A DNA stretch of 16,998 nt, taken from HK-STAS-PATE-36 sp964565615 (GTDB lineage: Bacteria > Patescibacteriota > Saccharimonadia > Saccharimonadales > JAGQNJ01). Positions 1-5,951 of this stretch are shown piece by piece. The stretch's first letter is position 1; each line of letters starts with the position of its first letter. The stretch is from NCBI GenBank assembly GCA_964565615.1, contig CAZMFO010000019.1, forward strand, positions 1-16,998. The letters run 5' to 3'. Under the pieces are notes generated by a model. It was not told where the DNA came from and did not search any database. It worked only from the letters and a program-made list of their open reading frames with translations. Made by a program: the position numbers and the translations under genes.

Positions 1-132
1 TGTGTCAGAAAATGGCTCTAACCGAGCAATTGGCTTGCCGGCTTTACCGATAATAATACGTTCGCCTTGAGCGGCACGTTCAAGGAGTTTAGAAAAATTA
101 GTTTTGGCTTCGTGCACATTGACTACATTCAT
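1..132 (-). CDS. Phd/YefM-type antitoxin, N-terminal 44 residues (cut by window edge)
   Basis: Reading the minus strand from the ATG at 132 gives 44 residues before the window ends. They begin MNVVNVHEAKTNFSKLLERA and continue with GERIIIGKAGKPIARL. This is the classic N-terminal DNA-binding half of Phd/YefM antitoxins: a beta strand, the 'EAK..fs.ll..' helix, then 'GE.iiI.k.gkPvA.l'. Family members repress their own operon and neutralise a RelE/Doc/VapC-like toxin encoded just downstream; that partner would lie before base 1 and is not visible. No Shine-Dalgarno precedes the ATG, and the promoter -10 ends 6 nt upstream of it, so the mRNA is probably leaderless. Family assignment is confident; the toxin class is unknown. 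Confidence 0.88.
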   Translation of the reverse strand, partial: MNVVNVHEAKTNFSKLLERAAQGERIIIGKAGKPIARLEPFSDT

Positions 133-136
133 ATTG

Positions 137-167
137 TTAGTCTACTGGACTAATCAGGTCATGTCAA
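137..167 (-). promoter_or_regulatory. Promoter and candidate operator of the antitoxin gene
   Basis: On the minus strand TTGACA (162-167) is followed after 17 nt by TAGACT (139-144), a near-consensus sigma-70 pair. The -10 overlaps an inverted repeat TTAGTC-N5-GACTAA (arms 137-142 and 148-153). Phd/YefM proteins bind palindromes over their own promoters, so this is the likely autoregulatory operator. The predicted start falls at about base 132, the A of the ATG. Confidence 0.7.
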
Positions 168-210
168 GTCATTTTACAACAAAAAAGCCTTACGGTTCTT
201 GAGTTCAAAC

Positions 211-405
211 ATTTGGTGGCATTTTACGCCGAAGCTCGAACCTACTTCAAGCGTAAAAACTGAGCTGTGTAAGCTCAGCCCCGACGCCTATGCCAGCAAA
301 GCTGGCATGCGTCCAGCCAGAAAAACCACCCCTCGAATTATTTTTTGAATTTCCCCCCGCCGTATTTTTCTTTTTAGTTGAAAGGGTCGGATTTTTCTAG
401 TCGGG
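211..405. repeat. Structured non-coding repeat element, left copy
   Basis: This gene-free stretch is similar, in inverted orientation, to 4124-4308. Shared blocks include the AGCCCCGACGCCT motif (277-289), the CAGAAAAACC block (near 318), an A/T-rich core with a C-run then a G-poor tract, and GGGTCGGATTTTTCT (385-398). Hairpins visible here are CTGAGCT-N5-AGCTCAG (260-278) and ATGCCAGC-AAA-GCTGGCAT (290-308), the latter enclosed by GACGC/GCGTC (283-287 with 309-313). The outer end, read on the minus strand, carries GGTTCGAGCTT and then GCCACCA, resembling a tRNA T-loop plus CCA end. The inner side of the element ends about 12 bp before an IS insertion and lacks the second hairpin arm seen in the right copy. 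No ORF is apparent. Function is unknown: structured RNA, mobile-element end or bidirectional terminator are all possible. Confidence 0.7.
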
Positions 406-416
406 TGCACGTGTGA

Positions 417-1497
417 TGTCCAGGTTCAGATAGATAAGCGCCACTTCTAGAATACAATTAAGTATCTGGAAGGAGAGCCTATGAGACATACAGGTATACA
501 AACCCGTATTGGGGTATTAGTACCTAAACTGGGAAGTATCAAACCAACTATTAGTTTAAGCAAAGAAGCTAAGCAACGACTTAAGTGGATAGATTATTAC
601 CATTCACATAGTAACAATGCCCGGCTAACAGCTAGGCATTTCGGTATCCATCACCGCACCTTTTACCGCTACTACAACCGTTTCAAGAAGCAAGGAGTCA
701 GGGGGCTTGAGAGCCAATCCCATCGTCCAGTTCACACACGTAAGCCTACCACCCCTATGCCAGTTATTGATGCTATTAAGTACTTGCGTAAGGCTAACCC
801 AGAATACTCAAAGTATAAACTAACTGTGATCCTCAAACGAGACTACGGCTACTGTGTTAGTTCCAGTACTATCGGTCGAGTAATTAAACGTTACAATCTA
901 TTTTTCTCTCCCCCAGTAAGACGAAAAGGTCATCCAGGACGTAAGCAAAGTATTAACCGTCTACGTAAACCCCGTGGTTTTACGCCAGATCAACCAGGAG
1001 ACTTGGTTGAGATAGATGTGAAACATCTACCAAATACTGGCAACAAACGCTATGGCTTTGTTGCTATTGACGTTGTAACTAAACAAACGGTAGTCCATGT
1101 GTCCAGCACTATCTCCAGTACTCAAGGTGCATTAGCTTGGCGTAAAGCCGTTCACCAACTAGGATTACCCAAAGCTGTTTTAACCGACAACGGTAGTGAG
1201 AACATGGGAGCCTTTGCCAAGCTACTCAGCGAACAACCAACTGAGCATTACTGGGCCAGACCCCGGACTCCCAAAGACAAACTACATGTCGAACGCTTCA
1301 TAGGTACCTTAGAACGAGAATGTCTTCAATGGGGCGGTGTGTCTACTGACCTAAGAGACCAACAGCAAATCATTAATGCCTGGCTAGAGAAATACCACTC
1401 CTACCGGCCACACCAGTCCCTTGGATACTTGGCTCCCAATGAATATTTAGCCAAAATTAAAAGTAAAGAAGTGGCGCTCATGTAGTGAACCTCCACA
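417..1497 (+). mobile_element. Complete IS481-family insertion sequence
   Basis: The element is 1081 bp with imperfect terminal inverted repeats of about 31-32 bp: left 417-448 starts TGTCCAGGTTC, right 1467-1497 (minus-strand reading) starts TGTGGAGGTTC. Both share the inner stretch AGCGCCACTTCT. It is flanked by a perfect 5-bp direct repeat TGTGA (412-416 and 1498-1502), the expected target-site duplication. One transposase gene fills the element and its stop codon lies inside the right terminal repeat, a common IS481 arrangement. The intact ORF, repeats and duplication point to a recent, potentially active insertion. It sits just upstream of the gene at 1561. Confidence 0.9.
481..1485 (+). 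CDS. IS481-family DDE transposase
   Basis: The 334-residue protein has an N-terminal helix-turn-helix region (about residues 27-75, 'TARHFGIHHRTFYRYYNRF') and an rve/integrase-core RNase-H fold. The catalytic triad is visible as D179 (VEIDVKH), D236 (LTDNGSE) and E271 (HVERFIGTLERE), with 34 residues between the second Asp and the Glu. The C-terminus has the usual 'YRPHQSLGYLAPNEY'. Length is normal for the family and no frame disruption is seen. The start is supported by a strong Shine-Dalgarno (AAGGAGAG, 7 nt before ATG), unlike several host genes in the window that appear leaderless. It would cut and paste the surrounding 1.08-kb IS. Confidence 0.95.
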   Translation: MRHTGIQTRIGVLVPKLGSIKPTISLSKEAKQRLKWIDYYHSHSNNARLTARHFGIHHRTFYRYYNRFKKQGVRGLESQSHRPVHTRKPTTPMPVIDAIKYLRKANPEYSKYKLTVILKRDYGYCVSSSTIGRVIKRYNLFFSPPVRRKGHPGRKQSINRLRKPRGFTPDQPGDLVEIDVKHLPNTGNKRYGFVAIDVVTKQTVVHVSSTISSTQGALAWRKAVHQLGLPKAVLTDNGSENMGAFAKLLSEQPTEHYWARPRTPKDKLHVERFIGTLERECLQWGGVSTDLRDQQQIINAWLEKYHSYRPHQSLGYLAPNEYLAKIKSKEVALM

Positions 1498-1502
1498 TGT
1501 GA

Positions 1503-1552
1503 TTGTTGAGTCGACACAATCTGTGATACACTAGTATTGTTAAAATTATAAA
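1503..1552 (+). promoter_or_regulatory. Candidate promoters of the gene at 1561, abutting the IS
   Basis: Two candidates lie between the IS and the ATG. TTGTTG (1503-1508) and TACACT (1527-1532) are spaced 18 nt. TATAAA (1547-1552) is 8 nt before the ATG and would give a leaderless mRNA. The -35 of the first begins 6 nt outside the IS end, so the insertion may have changed upstream control. No Shine-Dalgarno precedes the ATG. Confidence 0.4.
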
Positions 1553-1560
1553 AACAAACG

Positions 1561-2880
1561 ATGAGCGAACAACCACCATCTGGGTTAACCCAAGAGCAAA
1601 ACGAAGAGGCTATAAGGCTTAGGCAAGAGCATAATGATCGTGCTTGGCAACTTAGATTTGCAAATGAAATAAGAGAGTCTGGTCGACAGGGTGTTGAAGA
1701 TACTCTCGAAGAAGCACAAGCAATAGCAGATAGTCATGACGATATAGAATTACCAGCAAAACCAGAGGAACATCCTGCCATACAGCAAACACATGCTTCG
1801 TTGGATAAAATCGTAGAAGACGCCCAAACTACGTATGACGAAAACATTGAGGAGAGTCGTCGCCATGTTGATGAGCATTTACCTGAATATATTGCACAGG
1901 CAAAACTGGAGGCTCAGCAACAGGGTGTAAACATTAGCTATGAAACCGAACAAGACGACAAGCCTGCCGTCATTCATGGTGCAGAAGGCTTTGATATCAG
2001 TGTTAGTGCCGAGGCTATCCCGGAAAACGAACGAGTTGCAATTACGAAAGAGGACCTGCAATTTCCTGAAGATTTTCGAGAAGGCGAGGCTCTTATTTCT
2101 CTTGTTTGCAACGTAAAAGATATTCGTACAGAAGTCGATGGTGAACTAGGCACTCTATACCCAGAACAAGCTGCCGGTTTTAGAGAGTCTATCAAACAAA
2201 AAATGGATAACCTCTATAGTCATCTATCCCCAGAAGAAAAAGACAAGTTGGATGTAGTTGTACTTGCAGGCGACACCCCGCTGGTTACACCGGGTGAAGA
2301 CGGCTTATTAGTCGATCAACGCCGCGCCGTCCTAACGGGTAAGGAGATTATTCAAGGTGTTCGAGAGGCAATGGATGCTCAAGGTATTGATTCTAACGAA
2401 CATATAACTTCCGATGGCGATAACCCAATTGCTATTACTCATCTTCGTGATGTGAATATGCTTCATCAAACCGATAAGCCAAATGTTAAACAGTTCGTAG
2501 ACTATTTAATAGAGAAATACGGTGCTGGTCGTGAGCTATGGATGGCTTATGAAGATGATACAGAAAAAGATATACGTGAATCTCTTGGTGTTGAAGGACC
2601 GTCAGAAATTGCCGAAAGAATGAGTCAATTAGTAAATCTCAGTGGATATATTGCTAATATCCATCAGCAGAGGGATCCTTCTCGGCGCGTGATTGTTTTC
2701 GCGGTAGGCCACTACGACAATATCAGTCCTTGGGCAAAAAGAACACTTATGGGCATAGACCCCTCACAAGGATTTATCCCTGTCGAAAAGGCTGGAGGGC
2801 TTGTCATCAGAAAAGGCACAGACGGTAGTGCCGAAACAGTTGTCGGTGGTAAGCAATATCCTGTAAAGATCGAAACTTAG
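1561..2880 (+). CDS. Uncharacterised acidic protein: coiled-coil N-terminus plus possible inactive histidine-phosphatase-like domain
   Basis: I do not recognise this 439-residue protein with certainty. Residues 1-130 are very rich in E, Q, A and R without hydrophobic segments and look largely helical/coiled-coil. No signal peptide or TM segment is seen, so it is probably cytoplasmic. Residues about 175-400 resemble the layout of the histidine phosphatase (phosphoglycerate mutase-like) fold: LISLVCN (178-184) where 'LxLVRHG' is expected, RRAVLT (254-259) matching 'RAxqT', and VIVFAVGH (377-384) matching the late 'vlvVsHg'. If so, the catalytic first His is replaced (VCN rather than RHG), giving a pseudo-enzyme. 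The gene converges with the next one, overlapping by 4 bp at the stops. It lies between the inverted structured elements together with an ATPase and a GGCT-like gene. The gene call is secure; the domain call is tentative. Confidence 0.6.
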   Translation: MSEQPPSGLTQEQNEEAIRLRQEHNDRAWQLRFANEIRESGRQGVEDTLEEAQAIADSHDDIELPAKPEEHPAIQQTHASLDKIVEDAQTTYDENIEESRRHVDEHLPEYIAQAKLEAQQQGVNISYETEQDDKPAVIHGAEGFDISVSAEAIPENERVAITKEDLQFPEDFREGEALISLVCNVKDIRTEVDGELGTLYPEQAAGFRESIKQKMDNLYSHLSPEEKDKLDVVVLAGDTPLVTPGEDGLLVDQRRAVLTGKEIIQGVREAMDAQGIDSNEHITSDGDNPIAITHLRDVNMLHQTDKPNVKQFVDYLIEKYGAGRELWMAYEDDTEKDIRESLGVEGPSEIAERMSQLVNLSGYIANIHQQRDPSRRVIVFAVGHYDNISPWAKRTLMGIDPSQGFIPVEKAGGLVIRKGTDGSAETVVGGKQYPVKIET

Positions 2881-3446
2881 TTACTGTTCGAGTTCTTACG
2901 AGCTAGGTATTCTTCTCGTAGCTCATCCGCTCGCTTTAGCATAGCGTCTTTGGGCCAGATATATGGCTCGTAATCCGAACCCGTAACAACTCTGTCAATA
3001 TCAATAGGCGGGCGCATAAAGCTTTGAGTTACGACAGTATGAAGGCTTCCGTCGTCGTCAATAGCTATGCCCCATGCGTCTTCTTGGGCACCATAGTCAA
3101 CAATCTCCCACTCTCTCACCAGCTCAAGGTCTTCAGGAGTAAGTTCCCAAATCGTGCCATATGCAATGCCAACAGGATTAGGTCTTGACACATACATTTC
3201 AAAGTCTGGCCCCCAGCTTTTGATGATGAGGTCTCTTGGCGAAACTGGGTACGGTGAGGTGGGTGGGATATCCGTACGGAATTGATCACCTCGTTGTATA
3301 CACACTTCATAGCCTATCAGGCGACCAGGACGACCAGCTATTTCATCCTTGCCAATCATATGTTGCATCATCTCAAGGTCTTTATTTGTGCCGAATCCAA
3401 AATAAAGAACCTTTTTATTTTCGTCATTGATACTAGGCATTGACAT
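2877..3446 (-). CDS. Gamma-glutamylcyclotransferase (GGCT/AIG2)-fold protein
   Basis: The 189-residue protein starts with a short polar tail and then YFGFGTN (15-21), the 'YFaYGSN' substrate loop of the GGCT-like fold. It later has GTIWELTPEDLELVREWE (98-114), matching the 'vyelt.edl..Ld.yE' segment whose Glu is catalytic in the family; E112 or E114 is the likely acid. Family members cyclise gamma-glutamyl amines or amides, but the substrate here cannot be told. The start at 3446 is supported by AAGGAG 7 nt upstream. That site lies inside the preceding ATPase gene, whose end overlaps this gene by 14 bp, so the two are translationally coupled. The 3' end overlaps the convergent gene at 1561-2880 by 4 bp. 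Confidence 0.7.
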   Translation of the reverse strand: MSMPSINDENKKVLYFGFGTNKDLEMMQHMIGKDEIAGRPGRLIGYEVCIQRGDQFRTDIPPTSPYPVSPRDLIIKSWGPDFEMYVSRPNPVGIAYGTIWELTPEDLELVREWEIVDYGAQEDAWGIAIDDDGSLHTVVTQSFMRPPIDIDRVVTGSDYEPYIWPKDAMLKRADELREEYLARKNSNSN

Positions 3447-4014
3447 CTTTAAACTCCTTTTTGTATAAATCTTCCAAATAAGCCACAGCCTCCGGTACTG
3501 AATAGAACTTGGGAACTCCTCTTTTCTGCCAGCCCAATATCTCTTTGCGATGATTCTTCAGTTGCGGCAAACGTTCAGTGGTAATGCCGCCGTCGTAATT
3601 TTTCTCGCGTATTTTTATGTATTTTACGTTCGTTTGCCAGTGAGGAACAACTATCGCGTCTGGCGTCAGCCAGTTGCAAGCAGACCCCAACATCCAAAAT
3701 CCCTGCTTTTTGGCTTCGGCGGTGATAATATCGCACTTTTGCTCAACTTCGATGATGTTCTCTAGGGTTTCCCACCATGCTCCTAGTGGCATAGCTCGAG
3801 CCCATCGCCACAGTTGGTCTGCGTCAACCCAGTGTTTTTCTTGCGACTTTTGATTTCTGATATAGTGACTCTTTCCTATGCCCGATGGCCCGAGAATAAA
3901 AAAGCCTTTCTTGTGTCGTCTGTATTCCTTAGCAATTTTATTATATATTTCAGTTCCATCTGTAAAAACCAATGGGACATCAATTTCATAAAGGCCTTCT
4001 TGATCTTGTAGCAT
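3433..4014 (-). CDS. Small P-loop ATPase / possible kinase
   Basis: The 193-residue soluble protein has a clear Walker A motif GPSGIGKS at 42-49, followed by WVDADQLW (62-69). The DxD after the P-loop is typical of P-loop kinases that phosphorylate small molecules or nucleic-acid ends. A basic segment near 130-155 (IKIREKNY..TTERL) could be a lid with arginines reaching the phosphates. The substrate is unknown. It is the first gene of a two-gene operon with the GGCT-like gene (14-bp overlap). The -10 TATAAT lies exactly 6 nt before the ATG, so translation is probably leaderless. There is no homology to the neighbouring IS that I can see. Confidence 0.65.
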   Translation of the reverse strand: MLQDQEGLYEIDVPLVFTDGTEIYNKIAKEYRRHKKGFFILGPSGIGKSHYIRNQKSQEKHWVDADQLWRWARAMPLGAWWETLENIIEVEQKCDIITAEAKKQGFWMLGSACNWLTPDAIVVPHWQTNVKYIKIREKNYDGGITTERLPQLKNHRKEILGWQKRGVPKFYSVPEAVAYLEDLYKKEFKDVNA

Positions 4015-4020
4015 AGGGTT

Positions 4021-4029
4021 ATTATACCA
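4021..4029 (-). promoter_or_regulatory. Extended -10 promoter of the ATPase/GGCT operon
   Basis: On the minus strand TGGTATAAT is a consensus extended -10. Six bases (AACCCT) separate it from the ATG at 4014, placing the expected transcription start on the first base of the start codon. No good -35 is visible, consistent with an extended -10 promoter. Confidence 0.7.
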
Positions 4030-4067
4030 GATTTAGTTGTGGTTTCTATGTGTCGCTAGCGGCACAT

Positions 4068-4308
4068 GGCAGCTTTGCTGCCCCAGCGAAGCCCCGATGC
4101 CTCCACCGCTTGTAGTGGGCGAACCGACAGAAAAATCCGACCCTTTCAACTAAAAAGAAAAATACGGCGGGGGAATCTCAAAAAATGAATCAAGGGGCGG
4201 TTTTTTCTGGCGGGGCGCAGCACAGCTCCGCTGTGCTAGGCGTCGGGGCTGAGCTTCAGCACTTCGTGCTAAAATAGGTTCGAGCTTTGGAATACAAAGC
4301 CACCAAAT
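4068..4308. repeat. Structured quasi-palindromic non-coding element, right copy
   Basis: This gene-free stretch contains the inverted copy of 211-405 (best match 4124-4308) and also a second arm on its left. It therefore forms a near-palindrome: AGCCCCGATGCCT (4090-4102), hairpin CCAC/GTGG (4103-4118), CAGAAAAATCCGACCC (from 4129), an A/T-rich core, GGGGCGGTTTTTTCTG, hairpin AGCACAGC-TCC-GCTGTGCT (4219-4237), then AGGCGTCGGGGCT (4238-4250). Further hairpins are GGCAGC-TTT-GCTGCC (4068-4082) and AGCAC-TTC-GTGCT near 4258-4270. The right end carries GGTTCGAGCTTTGG followed by GCCACCA. Hairpin sequences differ from those of the left copy while the framing motifs and pairing are kept. Function is unknown. 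Confidence 0.7.
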
Positions 4309-4323
4309 CGACACAGGAACGGA

Positions 4324-4350
4324 AATTGTCGCCCGAATGGACGACCAATT
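4324..4350 (-). terminator. Weak hairpin downstream of tRNA-Gly
   Basis: AATTGTCG (4324-4331) pairs with CGAC and AATT (4342-4350) across one bulged base with a 10-nt loop, 18 nt beyond the tRNA-Gly 3' end. There is only a short U-run, so termination is uncertain. Confidence 0.3.
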
Positions 4351-4367
4351 CTCCGAAAGTCTGTTTT

Positions 4368-4443
4368 TGGTGCGGGTGACGAGACTCAAACTCGTGGCCT
4401 CTTCCTTGGCAAGGAAGCGCTCTATCAACTGAGCTACACCCGC
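4368..4443 (-). tRNA. tRNA-Gly(GCC)
   Basis: The minus strand gives a complete 76-nt cloverleaf starting GCGGGTGTAGCTCAG. The acceptor is GCGGGTG/CACCCGC, the D-arm GCTC/GAGC, the anticodon stem CTTCC/GGAAG with loop TTGCCAA (anticodon GCC at 4408-4410). A T-arm with TTTGAGT loop, A73 and an encoded CCA follow. It is the last tRNA of the minus-strand tRNA-Phe/Gly cluster. Confidence 0.96.
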
Positions 4444-4451
4444 GCATACTA

Positions 4452-4490
4452 ATATTTTTGTGGCTCCTCCCGGGGCGACCTTGGGGTCCA
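4452..4490 (-). pseudogene. Degenerate 3' end of a tRNA-Phe copy
   Basis: On the plus strand 4452-4486 aligns with 4595-4629, the 3' end and flank of the intact tRNA-Phe. There is an exact 12-base match GTGGCTCCTCCC plus the outer A/T-rich flank and the CCCC/GGG stem ends. The T-loop itself is destroyed: no TTCGAGT, and AGGTCGCC is in its place. The CCA has become CAC-A. No matching 5' half is adjacent. The roughly 105 nt between it and the intact tRNA (4491-4595) is hairpin-rich and codes for nothing I can identify. Confidence 0.6.
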
Positions 4491-4600
4491 TTTCCTCACA
4501 TGCTCGATGCAAGCATCTGCGCTTGTTCGTTATAACCGAACTGTCTGCTTCGTAGATCCCAGTTCTCGTCTGGGCATCTCCCAAAATTATGCTGATATTT

Positions 4601-4676
4601 TGGTGGCTCCTCCCAGACTCGAACTGGGGACACAAGGCTCTTCAGGCCTCTGCTCTACCAACTGAGCTAAAGAGCC
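4601..4676 (-). tRNA. tRNA-Phe(GAA)
   Basis: The minus strand gives a complete 76-nt cloverleaf starting GGCTCTTTAGCTCAG. The acceptor GGCTCTT pairs with AGGAGCC (one G-U), D-arm GCTC/GAGC, anticodon stem GAGGC/GCCTT with loop CTGAAGA (GAA at 4641-4643). The T-arm is CCCAG-TTCGAGT-CTGGG, followed by A73 and an encoded CCA. A -10 TATAAT lies 17 nt upstream (4694-4699). It is flanked by broken copies of itself. Confidence 0.95.
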
Positions 4677-4704
4677 ACATGATAGCTACATCGATTATAC
4701 AACA
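4652..4704 (-). repeat. Direct repeat unit 1: tRNA-Phe 5' half with promoter
   Basis: This 53-bp segment recurs at 4891-4943, 239 bp away, with two mismatches. It covers the first 25 nt of tRNA-Phe (to the end of the D-arm), the leader and the TATAAT box. The near identity of leader and promoter, not just the tRNA, shows a recent segmental duplication. Confidence 0.85.
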
Positions 4705-4774
4705 TTTATCGCCTTTACCAGAAGAGCCTGTGCCCCCTGGGACAAATTATAAAATTTGTTGGCTTCGCCAAAAC

Positions 4775-4915
4775 GCTCTTCAGGCCTCGTCACCCGTCGA
4801 TTATTTACATAATCGCGCTCGACCCCTCCTCAACTCTGGCACATTCGTGCGCAGTGTTTCCGGCCTTGCAAACTGCCACTGGCAGTTCTCACTCTACCAA
4901 CTGAGCTAAAGAGCC
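4775..4915 (-). pseudogene. Broken tRNA-Phe copy with an internal insertion
   Basis: The 5' end (4892-4915) matches tRNA-Phe through GTAGAG in the D-arm. Then about 102 nt of unrelated, hairpin-rich sequence intervene (4789-4890), including AACTGCC-AGT-GGCAGTT and CGATTAT-GTAA-ATAATCG. The anticodon arm GAGGCCTGAAGAGC then reappears exactly (4775-4788). No clear T-arm or acceptor 3' strand follows; GTCCCAG near 4740 is the nearest resemblance. It retains the duplicated TATAAT promoter (4933-4938), so it may still be transcribed. The insert shows no recognisable group I intron core. It is probably a pseudogene, though a structured chimeric RNA cannot be excluded. Confidence 0.6.
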
Positions 4916-4943
4916 AAATGATAGCTACATCGATTATACAACA
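4891..4943 (-). repeat. Direct repeat unit 2: duplicated tRNA-Phe 5' half with promoter
   Basis: Second copy of the unit at 4652-4704, including TATAAT at 4933-4938 (minus strand). The sequence upstream of the repeat differs between copies. From 4944 to 4982 nothing further is recognised. Confidence 0.85.
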
Positions 4944-4982
4944 GTCTAACAGTTAAAAGAAGATTTTGTATAACAATCCTAT

Positions 4983-5003
4983 AAAAAATACAGAAACTCT
5001 GTA
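4983..5003 (-). terminator. Rho-independent terminator of the slipin gene
   Basis: Just past the slipin stop codon, the minus strand forms TACAGA-GTT-TCTGTA (4989-5003) followed directly by six T residues (4983-4988). The stem is short and A/T-rich, but position and U-tract fit an intrinsic terminator. Confidence 0.7.
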
Positions 5004-5005
5004 CC

Positions 5006-5758
5006 TTACTTTTTTTGGCCACTAATGTTTCTTAACACGTCAATCATCTCAACAGGGAACAAAAACATTGTCTTTTGAGATGGCTCTGTAGAAATCCGCT
5101 CTAACGTATTTAATGTACGCAAATTTATCGCCCCAGGCGCTGAAGAAAGCATCTTGGCGGCATCCGCTAATGTCTGTGCAGCAACCTTTTCTCCGTCTGC
5201 ATTAATAATGTTTGCTCTTCTCTCTCGCTCGGCCTCTGCTTGTTTAGCCATTGCTCGCTTCATATCTTGAGGGAGCTCAATATTCTGAAGTTTAACGTTC
5301 TCTACATCGATACCCCATTTGTCAGTCTCTGAATCTACAATTTGCTTAATCTGTAAACTAATATCATCACGTTTACTTAGTAAATCATCAAGCTCAACAT
5401 TGCCCACAACATCTCTTAAGGCAGCCTGCGCAAACTGTGCTGTAGCATAACTATAATTTGTAGTTTCTAAAACCGCTTTAGCAGGATCTATCGCCCTAAA
5501 GTATACTACCGCATCAACCCCAACAGTTACGTTATCTTTTGTGATTACCTCTTGTTTTGGAACATCTACTGGTGTTGACCTAACATCAACTTTACGCATA
5601 GTCTGAATAATGGGAATAATAATGTTAAGGCCTGGATTTCTTGTGCCTGTATATTTACCTAGCGTTAAAATAATGCCTCGCTCGTACTGGTTAACAATCC
5701 TTATTCCAGAGATTATTACAAATAAACCAGCCATAATGATAAAAACTAACAGCCCCAT
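5006..5758 (-). CDS. Slipin / stomatin-like SPFH (band 7) membrane protein
   Basis: The 250-residue protein has one N-terminal hydrophobic segment (residues 2-20) and then the SPFH core: 'RGIILTLGKYTGTRNPGLNI' near 27-46, DVRSTPVDVPKQEVITKDNV (58-77), a charged helix with LPQDMKRAMAKQAEAERERRA (162-182) and the conserved INADGEKVAAQTLADAA (185-201). This order matches prokaryotic slipins, which oligomerise at the membrane and often partner with an NfeD protease-like protein. No NfeD gene is seen beside it. A good Shine-Dalgarno (AAGGAG, 9 nt upstream) supports the start, and a terminator follows. It appears to be a single-gene unit. The 193 nt between it and the WhiB gene are A/T-rich with no other feature. 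Confidence 0.93.
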   Translation of the reverse strand: MGLLVFIIMAGLFVIISGIRIVNQYERGIILTLGKYTGTRNPGLNIIIPIIQTMRKVDVRSTPVDVPKQEVITKDNVTVGVDAVVYFRAIDPAKAVLETTNYSYATAQFAQAALRDVVGNVELDDLLSKRDDISLQIKQIVDSETDKWGIDVENVKLQNIELPQDMKRAMAKQAEAERERRANIINADGEKVAAQTLADAAKMLSSAPGAINLRTLNTLERISTEPSQKTMFLFPVEMIDVLRNISGQKK

Positions 5759-5951
5759 CTTTTGACACTCCTTATTACTAACAAATCTAATTGTACTGTA
5801 TTGCTACACTCTTTACTATATTGCTTTGCACAAAACCCTCCCACAAACACAATAAAAATTGCCCATAAAACCACCCTAAAGCAACTCTTTTTGCTGTTGT
5901 TTAATAACTCTTGCCTGCAATCAACAATAAACGGGAACAAAATGCCGATAC

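Noticed and set aside
211..4308. Integron attC sites or a CRISPR array as explanation of the repeats
   Set aside because: There are no GTTRRRY/RYYYAAC core pairs, no regular repeat-spacer spacing, and no integrase or Cas gene in the window.
4789..4890. Group I intron or tmRNA-like origin for the insert in the broken tRNA-Phe
   Set aside because: No group I core motifs, no tmRNA tag frame or Ala-type tRNA ends, and the break is in the D-arm rather than the anticodon loop used by known bacterial tRNA introns.
4150..4909. Several open frames on both strands across the tRNA-Gly/tRNA-Phe region
   Set aside because: They run through intact tRNA genes and hairpin repeats, have no ribosome sites and no recognisable domains.
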